Below are positions 12,501-25,400 of a DNA stretch of 64,000 bases, piece by piece. Both the position numbers and the translations under genes were made by a program. The notes beneath the pieces were generated by a model, which saw only the letters and a program-made list of their open reading frames with translations, did no database searches and was not told the DNA's origin. Numbering within the stretch: position 1 is the first letter of the stretch; every line of letters begins with the position of its first letter. The stretch comes from Actinostola sp. cb2023 (Eukaryota > Cnidaria > Anthozoa > Actiniaria > Actinostolidae): assembly GCA_033675265.1 (NCBI GenBank), contig JAUJYZ010000745.1, positions 77,001 through 141,000 of the forward strand. Direction: 5' to 3'.

Positions 12501-15500
12501 ATTCATCCCTTCATTCATCCATCTATTCATCCATCCATTCATTCATTCATCCATCTATTCATAATAATAATAATAATAATAATTTAATTCTTGAAAAAGC
12601 GCATTACATATAAATCTCAATGCTCTTTACATCCATTCGTTCATCCCTTCATTCATCCATCTCTTCATTCATCCATTCGTTCATTCATCCATCTATTCAT
12701 CCATCGATCCATCACCTCTTCACTCCATTCTATTCATTCATTCATCCATCCATTCGTTCTTTCATCCATCTCTTCATTCATTCACTCATCTATGCATTTA
12801 TTTATTCGATATTTACATGCTAAACTAACTCCACTACTACTACAGGTACATATTCTTACCCTAAATTCTCTGCACTAAATTCCTTTTCAAGAAAACGTGT
12901 AAAATGCCTTCTTCCTAGAGGGTCTTGTAGCAGTTCAGATAAACAAAATCCCCATCGTTTGACTCGCTTTGGAGGTATGTAATGTCTGAGCAAAAACAAA
13001 ATACCAAATGTAAATTCACTGCAGCATTCAGATCAAAGTTAAGAAAGTTGTTTGTGGTTGTGAAATGCAACGAACTAACAAAAGAACAATCATTGCAAGC
13101 AGAAGTTTAAAACACAAAATATGATTGAACTCTGATGACAATAATGACATCACCTCGACTACTCCCCCTCCCCCCAACTACCACCCCTCCCCCCAACTAC
13201 CACCCCTCCCCCCAACTACCACCCCTCCCCCAACTACCACCCCTCCCCCCAACTACCACCCCCACCCCTACCACCCCCCCCAACTACCACCCCTCCCCCA
13301 ACTACCACCCCTCCCCCAACTACCACCCCTCCCCCCAACTACCACCCCTCCCCCCAACTACCACCCCTCCCCCCCCAACTACCACCCCTCCCCCCAACTA
13401 CCACCCCTCCCCCCAACTACCACCCCTCCCCCCAACTACCACCCCTCCCCCCAACTACCACCCCTCCCCCCAACTACCACCCTCCCCCCCCTACCCCCCT
13501 CCCCCAACTACCACCCCTCCCCCAACTACCACCCCTCCCCCCAACTACCACCCCCTCCCCATACTACTACCCCTCCCCCAATTACCACCCATCCCCCCAA
13601 CTACTCACCATGTCCCTACTACTACCACCCCTCCTCCCAACTACCACCCCTCCCCCCAACTACCACCCCTCCCCCCAACTACCACCCCTCCCCCCAACTA
13701 CCACCCCTCCCCCAAAACTACCACCCCTCCCCCAACTACCACCCATCCCCCCAACTACCACCCCTCCCCATACTACTACCCCTCCCCCAATTACCACCCA
13801 TCCCCCCAACTACCACCCCTCCCCCCAACTACCACCCCTCCCCCCATCTACCACCCATCCCCCCAACTACCATCCTCCCCATACTACTACCCCTCCCCAA
13901 TTACCACCCATCCCCCCAACTACCATCCTCCCCATACTACTACCCCTCCCCAAATTACCACCCATCCCCCCAACTACTCACCATCTCCCTACTACTACCA
14001 CCCCTCCCCCCAACTACCACCCCTCCCCCCAACTACCACCCCCCCCCCCAACTACCACCCCTCCCCCAACTACCACCCCCCCCCCAACTACCACCCCTCC
14101 CCCCAACTACCACCACCCTCCCCCCAACTACCATCCTCCCCATACTACTACCCCTCCCCCAATTACCACCCATCCCCCCAACTACTCACCATCTCCCCTA
14201 CTACTACCACCCCTCCCCCCAACTACCACCCCTCCCCCCAACTACTACCCCTCCCCCCAACTACCACCCATCCCCCCAACTACCATCCTCCCCATACTAC
14301 TACCCCTCCCCCCAATTACCACCCATCCCCCCAATTACCATCCTCCCCATACTACTACCCCTCCCCCAATTACCACCCATCCCCCCCAACTACTCACCAT
14401 CTCCCTACTACTACCACCCCTCCCCCCAACTACTATCCCCTCCCCATACTACTACCCCTCCCCAAATTACCACCCCTCCCCCCAACTACTTACCATCCCC
14501 CCCTACTACTACCCATGGACCCCCAACTACCACCCCTCCCCCCAACTACTACCCCTCCCCCCAACTACTCCCCCTCCCCCACTACTACTCCCTACTCCCC
14601 AACTACCCCCCCTGCCCCCCCCCAACTACTGCCCAGCCCCCCCCCAACTACCACCCCTCCCCCCAACTACTCCCCCTCCACCTACTACTCCCCCTTCCCC
14701 AACTACTCCCCCCTCCCCCAACTACTCCCCCCTCCCCCCAACTACTCCCCTCCCCTCAACTACCACCCCTCCCCCCAACTACCACCCCTCCCCCCAACTA
14801 CACACCCCTCCCCCCAACTACCACCCCTCCCCCCAACTACCCCCCTCCCCCAATTACCACCCCCTCCCCCCAACTACCACCCCTCCCCCCCCAACTACCA
14901 CCCCTCCCCATACTACTACCCCCCCCCCCATTTACCACCCATCCCCCCAACTACTCACCATGTCCCTACTACTACCACCCCTCCTCCCAACTACCACCCC
15001 TCCCCCCAACTACCACCCCTCCCCCAACTACCACCCCCCCCCCCAACTACCACCCCCCCCCCCAACTACCACCCCTCCCCCCAACTACCACCCATCCCCC
15101 CAACTACCATCCTCCCCATACTACTACCCCCTCCCCCAATTACCACCCATCCCCCCAACTACCACCCCTCCCCCCAACTACCACCCCTCCCCCCATCTAC
15201 CACCCATCCCCCCAACTACCATCCTCCCCATACTACTACCCCTCCCCCCAATTACCACCCATCCCCCCCCAACTACCATCCTCCCCATACTACTACCCCT
15301 CCCCAAATTACCACCCATCCCCCCAACTACTCACCATCTCCCTACTACTACCACCCCTCCCCCCAACTACCACCCCTCCCCCCAACTACCACCCCTCCCC
15401 CCAACTACCACCCCTCCCCCAACTACCACCCCTCCCCCCAACTACCACCCCTCCCCCCAACTACCACCCCCCCCCCCAACTACCACCCCTCCCCCCAACT

Positions 15501-18500
15501 ACCATCCTCCCCATACTACTACCCCTCCCCCAATTACCACCCATCCCCCCAACTACTCACCATCTCCCTACTACTACTACCACCCCTCCCCCCAACTACC
15601 ACCCCTCCCCCCAACTACCACCCCTCCCCCCAACTACCACCCCTCCCCCCAACTACCACCCATCCCCCCAACTACCATCCTCCCCATACTACTACCCCTC
15701 CCCCAATTACCACCCATCCCCCCAACTACCATCCTCCCCATACTACTACCCCTCCCCCAATTACCACCCATCCCCCCAACTACTCACCATCTCCCTACTA
15801 CTACCACCCCTCCCCCCAACTACTATCCTCCCCATACTACTACCCCTCCCCAAATTACCACCCCTCCCCCCCAACTACTCACCATCCCCCTACTACTACC
15901 CATGGACCCCCAACTACCACCCCTCCCCCCAACTACTACCCCTCCCCCCAACTACTCCCCCTCCACCTACTACTCCCCCTTCCCCAACTACTCCCCCTCC
16001 CCCAACTACTGCCCCTCCCCCCAACTACACCCCCCTCCCCCCAACTACTCCCCCTCCACCTACTACTCCCCCTACTACTCCCCCTCCCCCAACTACTCCC
16101 CCCTCCCCCCAACTACTCCCCCTCCCCTCAACTACTCCCCCTCCCCCCAACTACTCCCCTTCCCCTCAACTACTCCCCCTCCCTCCAACTACTCCCCCCC
16201 TCCCCCCAACTACTCCCCCTCCCCCAACTACTCCCCCTCCCCCAACTACTCCCCCTTCCCCCAACTACTCCCCCTACCCCAACTACTCCCCTTCCCCCCA
16301 ACTACTCCCTCCCCCCAACTACTCCCCTCCCCCTCCCCCAAATACCATGTCAACTACATGTACACCCCAACTACCACCCCCTACTAATGAATGACTAAAA
16401 CACACACACCTATTTAAAATAATATAGTAGGGTTCTCAGGAGACTTTTAAACAGACATCCCAAATCTTTGAACAGGCTAGTAGAAGTTGACACACAGAGG
16501 CAACTTTTCACGCCAGGACATTTTGGTTTGACAGATGGTTGCCAGCTTCAACTGTGAACCCTGATCCAGTGAAATCTCTCAAGTGTCTGGACACTCAAAC
16601 AACCAAAAATCAGACTGCCTTCCCTTATTTCCTCTATTACACTTACAATGATTTATCTTGATCCCATAGTGTAATGTCATCTGTTATCCATGGGTTTGAT
16701 GGTTCAGGACAAGACACAAATGAGTCGTACCCTGCATACTGTTCATATCTTTGAATTAAACTGAAAGAGTTATAAACATCAGCATCAACAATAAACAACA
16801 ACAAAAAAGCACACACAAAATAAATGGCCATGACTTTTAAACTGCCCTGCAGGCAGCTCCATCTGGGGTTCCTGTGTAGCAGAAGAATAAGGAAGAACAA
16901 GGCAGGAGGATAGAGAAGAGACTTTATCACCAGTCTCCTCTTGTTAGTTCATTCAACAGGAATATCAAACACAGAAAGGAAAGAAACACAAGGGCTGCAT
17001 ACATGTGGAAGTCTCTACATGTGTAATAATGCTCAATGTCGCAAAAATACTTTGTTACAATGCAATTCAATTCTCTCCACTTTCCCTTCCTTCACTGTTC
17101 CATTCATTTGTTCTATTCCCTTTCCCACCCCCACTTTTCCTTTCTTCCGCTTTATGTGCTTTTTCTTTCAGTTTTGGGTTCCCTCAATGTTGTCCCATTT
17201 CAGCTCATGTGGCCATTGCTTTGATCTTTCTTGTTAACTCATGAAAATGTATTTTGTGGAAATACTTTGAACAAAGGTTTGATATGGGAAAACATAATTT
17301 GCAAGCAGAAAAGGTACTTGTAACAAGTTGCACATAATTAAAGTTCATATATAAAAACACTATTCACTGTTTACTTTTCAGATGCCTGTGAAGTCTTCAT
17401 TCTTCGTCTATGAAGCTGTTCTTTTAGTTCTTGTATCTACATATATAGATGATACTTGAAATTAAGGAGAAGGAGGAGGAGGAAAAGAGGAAGGAGAGGA
17501 GAAGGAAGAGGAGGAGGGGAGAAGGAAGAAGAGGAGGAGGAGGAGATGAAAGAGGAGGAGGAGATGGAAGAGGAGGAGGAGATGGAATAGGAGGAGGAGA
17601 AGGAAGAGGAGGAGAAGGAAGAGGAGGAGGGGGAGAAGGAAGAGGAGGAGAAGGAAGAGGAGGAGGGGGAGAAGTAAGAGGAGGAGAGGGAGAAGAAGGA
17701 GAAGGAAGAGGAGAGGGAGAAGAAGGAGAAGGAAGAGGAGGAGAGGGAGAAGAAGGAGAAGGAAGAGGAGGAGGATCTACATTGTATGTAGAGTCAGTAC
17801 ACAATAGAAAATATTGATAAACAATTAATCCAGTGCAAGGTCCCACCTCAAATTTTACTTCATCAAGAGCAGTAAACGAAGTTGAAGGGGAGGAATTTTC
17901 TAATACTGATATACCAGTTTGCAAGAACTTGGCCTGTCGATTAACATATATAAAAACTATTACATACAATTATAATAAAACAACTTTGTTGGACAGGTTA
18001 TGGACATGTAGTAGTTGTTGTTCAATGACATTGGAGGTTTCTTGGTGTTGCAGAACATCAGATGACGTTAGACAATGAACACAAAGGACGAGAAGAATGA
18101 ACTTCAAAACAATACCCTGCATACAAAGAAACCTAACCAAGAATACAATGCAGACTGCAACACCAAGAAACACCCGAAGTTGGGATTATGACATTTGCAC
18201 GCACATGTACATGTATGTGTATCATGTAATACAATGTTAAGCCTTGTAGCAGTGTTGGTCTGTTATGGCTCTGTCACCTGTAGGCATTCTTATAACTACA
18301 TGTATATTATTTTTTATTGGCCAAACCTACACGTATTTGATCAGGAAGGCCACAAGAGTAAGACAAATTGAGAAGAAAATTCAACTCTCATGCTTGTCAC
18401 AGACTGCTGCCAATGGAAAGCAGGCTTAAAACAATAATTGTTAATATAGGATAGAAAGATCATATCATACATACACGTACTCTTCGTCTTGTGTTGGGAG

Positions 18501-19426
18501 AAACATCTGTTTTACAAGCTTTCTTGATGTCAACTTCAGTCACTGAGACACAGCCAGGCTATGACGAATTCAACAAATTAGAATTAGAAAAATTATTATT
18601 CACAACGTCAGAATTTTGAGAGACATTTTGCAGAAAAAATTGTGACTTCCATACATGTATGCCACTAAATTCAGACGTTGATGTTACATTTTATGCCTGG
18701 TTCACACTAGCGTCGGAATCAGAATCGGAATCGTAAGAGCTTATGACCAGTGTGAACTAATGATCTGAGTTGGAAGGGTGACGGAATTGGAATCGGAAGG
18801 ATTTTCTTTTTCTTACAATTCAAGGAGGCTGGCATTGTTTTGATTCGCACTGGATCGTAAGCTGCATGCGATTCCGACACTTATGGCACTAGTGTGAACC
18901 AGCCTTTAAAAGTCTTACCGGAGGCCTGTGCACATTCCAGAAAGCTCTTTCTTGACTGTCCAGAATCTGTCTTTCCATTTTGTCCCTTTTCTTGTCCACT
19001 CTAAAGTATCATTATCATATTATCACCCATCGCAGCTAACTGTGTTTACTTTAAAACTAAATTATAAAACAACATCATTATGGCCAACGTTATTGTAACA
19101 TTGCATTGCTGTATCACTGTATTGCTGGCATTGTGCACTACTGGATAAAAATCTGTGAAAATGTCTGTGAATATTCCTGTGACAATGCTAGAGATTTACA
19201 GTTTTTTCACAGGTTTTTCAAAGAATCTTTCACAGGTTTTTATGGAGTGCCAACGTGGTGGTCCACCTCTGCCATTGTTGTGACCAAGGTTACTGAAAAT
19301 CATGCGACATTGCTCGCAACAATGGAAGAGGTCGACACACTCTGAAATTGTGTCACTGATAAAAACATTGCATGCAATGTGTGTGTGCACGCACCTACAT
19401 GTATAGTCAGGGCATCTGATAGAGTG

Positions 19427-19467
<41 letters not shown>

Positions 19468-22400
19468 TGGAGGGGACGAAAATAGTGCAGAATTTTTTTT
19501 TAAATTCCGAGGGTTTTATCCAAGTTGCGTGGTTTTATTAGATGTCCGCCATTTTGAAAATAGTGAGAAGAGAGGACCCTGGGCCCTGGCCCCACTCTAT
19601 CAGATGCCCTATATAGTCTTTACTAGTAAGTTCTGTAGGTTTTTGAATAACATACTTGATGTACATGTACATGTAACTTACTTTGCTTGTGCCTCAGCTT
19701 GCATGAAAATAAATTCCCATTTCCTAGATAACGTCCATTTGCTAAATTTGGATGGGATGGAGGGGACGAAAATAGTGCAGAATTTTTTTTTTAAATTCCG
19801 AGGGTTTTATGCCTGCGTGGTTTTATTAGATGTGCATTTTGAAATAGTGAGAAGAGAGGATTCCCACTCTATTCCTATATAGTCTTTACTATAACTGTAG
19901 GTTTTTGAATCCATACATGATTTGTACATGTAACTTACTTTGCTTGTGCCTCAGTTTGCATGAAAATAAATTCCCATTTCCTAGGTAACGTCCTTTGAAG
20001 CTTTGCTAAATTTTCCTGTACAAGATTAAAATATTAAATAAATAATAATTATTAACATACATTTATTCAACTACTTGTTTGGCAGTCACCTTGCCATTAT
20101 TAGTGAACATTATCAAGCTTGCTAGCAACCAGTGCATTTGAACAGTTACACCAATCACTGCACCAGATTCCTTGATTGCAAAAGTGCATCATACATGTAC
20201 ATGTGTAGCATGCCGTTTTGATACTAGTTGAGCTGTCTACTTTTTAACTAGACCCTGTTGCTCATGACCTAGTGACAGGACTGCATTGCACACAAACAAG
20301 ACACACTCTTGTCAAATTCAAGAGACTGTCTGTCATTATTTGTGATTATACATGCATCATCATAAGGTGGCCAATGGTTGACTTTGATATACATGTGCAA
20401 TGTATATTATGGTACATGTATGGCTACAACAATGTATACAGCTACAATGCATTTCAAAAAACGTTGATGGGACGAATGGGGAATGTTGAATGACGATTGG
20501 TGATTGCACAACCAAAAGGAACTATGGGTCTACAAAACTCTTTATAAGTTCTTAGTAAACAAATGTAAACCTTTGCACCTTTCCTTTGCATGTGTACTAA
20601 ACGTAACCAGAGTTCCTTTAGGTCGTGAAAACAAAGAATATAATATAAAGCATTTTTATAAAGAGTTTTGTAGACCCATAGTTCCTTCCGGTCGTGCAAT
20701 CGCCAATCGTCATTCAACATTTGTCATTTGTCCCGTCAACCTTTTTTGAAATAGCTGTATACATGTACAGTCAAATTTCTATTAAGCGGCCTTCTGTTAA
20801 GTGGTCACCCTCTATTAAGCAGTCACTTTCACTCAAATTCCCGGAAATCGGTCCCCATACATGTACATGTACATTGTACTTACTGACCTTTATTAAGTGG
20901 TCACCTCTATTTTAAAATCGGTCAGTTGGCTATTTCCCAAGGGTGACCGCTTAATAGAGGTCTGACTGTATTAATATGTTTCATTAAAAGAGAATACTTA
21001 CAGCTTCATAATCATCTAGCTCGAGTCTGGACTTATTTTGCATTGTTCTTTTACAAAGATAAACAGCTGAAAACAGTGAATATTGTACATTTGTACTACA
21101 ACAGTTGAACCTGCATGTTAATAGCTCAATGTTAGTAATCTATAAGACAGTAAGATATTTTATTATATGGCAAATAAAATTGGTCAATTGTGATTGGTCA
21201 ATTAGCGGTCCATAACTTCCTTTATTACATGTATATAAACATTATTTAGTGTTTTACTGGGAAATATGCCACTCGTATATTTTTCGTACGAACTACATCC
21301 GTTACTTCTGTGACATATTTTACATATCCTCACACGTGAAGACATCGATGACGTCACTTCCGATGTTTTCCCGCTCACTTGACGTGCGTTGCAACCGAAG
21401 TCAAAATGGCGACCGACAGGTTTGTCAAAGTGATTGACTTTGATAAACTGATGAAGATAAACTTCATATCTTCGCGCCACCGTGTAATATCCTCTATGTA
21501 TGGACCGTAGTGACTCAAAACATCCTCATTTATATTTGTTGGTGCAGAAGTCATATAACATTGTTATTAATCTTGTTCGCTCAGTTCGTACTGTACTGTG
21601 GACCCTCAGGGTTTTTTTCATTTTTTAATGGCCCATTAGCATGTAACTCTGTCCATAACTTATGCTAATATGGACCTCACACTTGGTTAACAAGAGGTAC
21701 TTATATGTATTGTATAAAGTACTCTGTGTCTTATATAAAGGTCTCTAATATAATAAGCTTACTAACAGTACTTACCATAATCTATATTTTCTGGTTCCCA
21801 ATTATTTGATAACCAAAAGTATGGAGTCTACAATGACAATTACAAATGCAATAATTATTATAATGAATATTTACATATTATTACCAGTAGAGTGCAATTT
21901 AGAAAAGCGTGAAATAGTACTAACTTTAAATAGTACTAAATAGTGCTATTTCTATTGTTTTCTATTGTTTCATTAGTGCTATTTAGTAACTAATTAGTTA
22001 TTTAGTTTTCAAGCTTTTCTAACATGCACTCTACTCACAGTATTTATAAATAAATAGATCTACATCTACACGTACAACAAGAGGGCCACAGGGTCATCAG
22101 TTTATACTAACTGTCACATGCTACCCTCATTAAATAAAATCTATTAAGAATATAATTATCGATGAAATATCTATATTTCTCTTCTTCGAAAAATTGATAT
22201 CTTCACACGTGAAGATAACAACATGTTATCTTCACGATATCATTATCGTAAAGAAAACATTATTTCAAAAAAAGAATGCTTCATCGATAATTATATACAC
22301 TAAACAGAATATTACATGGTCACTTGGAGAGACAAATTTTATCTTCGAGTGTTGAATATCTCTCACTCGCTGACTGTGCTCACTCGTGAGAGATGTATTA

Positions 22401-25400
22401 TCAACACTCGAAGATAAAATTTGTATCTCTGCATGCTCATGTAATAATATCCTCTATTTCATTAATTATATGCACATAGATCGTAAACATACATTAATGT
22501 ACGTAAATGTACATGTAATGGCATTTAACCATATATATAGTGCATGACTGGGTGACTCCCAATAAACTGTAATAATACCAATGGATGGGGTCACGGCACC
22601 CAGGGACATGTTATGTACAGTTGTACATGTACCATTACAAATATGTACCTGAAACCTGTAGTACGAGCCATCATCCTTGACCATTAAATGGTGGTCAGTT
22701 ATTGAAAACACATATCCATATGCTGCTAGAAGGGATGCAAGATGAATACTCTCGCCTAATTGATACAATAACAACAATCTATTACCGGTATATTATTACG
22801 TGAATAATATTATATGTGTTATGTGAATAATAATATTACATGAATAAGAATTAGATTTAGATTTTTGGACACTAATGTGCGCAGTACTAGGTGTGTAATA
22901 TTTTATTGTACATAAATTAATCATATTGTTGCGCATACCTCTATCTTCTATACTTAAGTTTTCTACCATCCAGTCAATAAGCTCTGAACCTAGAAATGAT
23001 AAGATGACAATAAGAACGATGACAAATTATCAACACTGGCTCCAGACTACATGTACATGCACCTTAATGGGATTACATCCATGGACATTGTACTGTATGA
23101 ATTGGATAGATGTACAATATACATGTACATGTATGTGTGCAGGGAAGGTCCATGTACATTAATCCCAGTACTACATACATATACATGTTCGATATCATAT
23201 GTTATATAACACTTGCCAACCTGTTAGTACACTAGGAATCTTGGACATAAAACTTTTGACTGTTCTTATTGCAATGCCATTCTTTTCATCTTGCATCATT
23301 TGGATAATTTTTTCCATCTGAAAATGAACACTGTACATTATTAGACTCCCTGATACATGTACATGAACAAACTAAAGTACATGTATCTCCAACTGTCAAC
23401 ATTGTACAGTGCATAACCCTTGGATTTAGGCACCTAAGTCGCTACACTAAAGAAGCCATTACACAAGTCACAGGATACATGTATTTTGCACATCCAATAC
23501 ATACCGTGCTTCTGTGACATCTACGGCTTTGTTAGATCATTAGGAACAATTAAATACTATCATTACATTTGTTATAATAATAAAATATTGTTGTCTGTTG
23601 TTTTAGCAATGTAACATTTTATATTCTGACTTCAACTGACGTAATTCAGGCACTAGGGAGGTACAGTAAAAACCAGCATATAAGAAACTGCAGATTAACA
23701 ACCTCCAGGCTGAAATTTAGCCAATTTAAAAGCATCCAATATAGGTTCTTTTGTGAAAAAATGACTAAATTCTGGGAAAAAGTTTAATATATATATTTTC
23801 TGGGAAAAAAAGTGTGCTCCAATCGGAATTGTGCTCCAACCGGCCATCCCCTACTACTAAAGCTCAGGACATACAGGTACAGAGCATTGCTTTAGGGTCA
23901 TTGGAAACAGACATTAGAGCATGAGTATGCAGAAATATTATAAGTACTATAATAGTGTGAATATTAGATCTTTCAGGGTCAATAGTTTACTAATTAAAAC
24001 AATTTGTAAGGAAATACACCATATCAGGAACAATTGTTTTTGCCCTTTAAATAAGAACCTGTTAAGAACCTATTCAGCCTGATTTCTTTCTAAACACCCA
24101 ATATATATACATGTAAGAACCATTTCAGCCTGACTTGGAAAAATAGGGGTTCTTTTTTGCAGGTTTTTACTGTACTCTGACCAGTATAAGAGTGATGGGG
24201 AGATCGAGGTGCGAATAAAGCCAACAAAAAAGCCAATACAGCTAAATTCCAACCCCAAAAATATCCTACGCACATTCCAAAACGTAACCTCCCAAGAAGT
24301 CATTTTTTTCCCTTCGCAAAATCATGCTACTCAAAAAAAATCCTTCCAAAAATTTGGACCTCCAAAACAGTTCAAATTTTCATATTTCAAACCCTTGAAT
24401 GTTCCCTTGTCATGTACAAAAAATGTATACATGGTATGGCTATTTCTATAAACCCCCACTACATGCATGTGTATATATATTGAACCAAGACCTTCGTCCC
24501 TTGAGTTTTCAAGAAATATGTACATGTACATTGTATGTAGCAGAGTTCTAACTGAATTTGAACTGTTTTGTCCTCCATAAATCATTAATGAATACATGTA
24601 CATGTATGTCAACATAAAGGAAAGCTATATAGTAAATAATGCACTGCAATATTAAAGTAGAATCTGTAACATGGCATTAAGTATTCCACATTTTTTCTTA
24701 GAGAAAAGGTGTAAGCTATCATTATTACCCAATATCCTGCTTGGTGTGTTTTATCTTGATTTCAATCAACACTGAAGTGTTTACAATGTATATTTATTGT
24801 TCAGGTCACCAAAAGATGGGACATGTTGTATAGAATGTGATACAAGCCGAGATCAATCAATTACAACCATTGTTTACACTATACAAATTGTACGACAAAC
24901 TTGCAAATCGAATTGCCAAATCCTGTTGACTTATTCTTTTGAAGATGTGACAGTTAATTGAGATACAAATGAACAACAATTCCTAGATTACCTACATGTA
25001 CAATTTTAGTTTCCTATCAGTAATATCATCGCGGTATAATCCATATTCTGGTTTTGGAATAACGTCGCTTTCTCTGTAATTAATCCACAACAAATTGCAC
25101 TTTACTGATCTTATTCAAATGTGCTCAACCAACTCCAGTAGTATCAAACGAAATTATACTAATCTCAACCTAATTTCCAAAGTTAATTTTTAAAATAAAA
25201 ATAGCCAATCGTCGAGCGTTTTTATGTGAAAGTTTCAAGATCTGTGGAGTCTTGTCGATCGTATAAATATAAGCCGTGTACAATGGACACATGGGCATTA
25301 ATTCGAACTGGATTACACAATACAGCGATTATAATAATAAAACATGGGGATACATAATTGTTGTGTACCAAACTCACTTACTTCAAACTTTGATACCTCG

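Larger units (their letters stand above)
19465..20015. repeat. Tandem duplication (two units of about 270 bp) including R7 RGS exon 7
   Basis: Unit A 19465-19749 and unit B about 19750-20015 share GATGGAGGGGACGAAAATAG at the start and the exon with its donor at the end. They differ mainly by small deletions in either copy. The junction lies about 9 bp inside the exon of unit A. Confidence 0.88.

Noticed and set aside
12305..12878. Ser/His/Ile-rich frames
   Set aside because: Translation of the CATC/CATT tetranucleotide array in an RGS intron.
13125..16398. Three overlapping plus-strand open frames of 925-1089 codons rich in Pro/Thr/Tyr/His
   Set aside because: All three frames of one tandem array are open because the 19-bp unit has no stop; the array lies between two validated exons of a minus-strand gene.
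17970..18173. Minus-strand frame between RGS exons 9 and 10
   Set aside because: Hydrophobic peptide unlike the family linker; including it does not give a consistent phase, while exon 9 joins exon 10 directly using the gtgtat donor.
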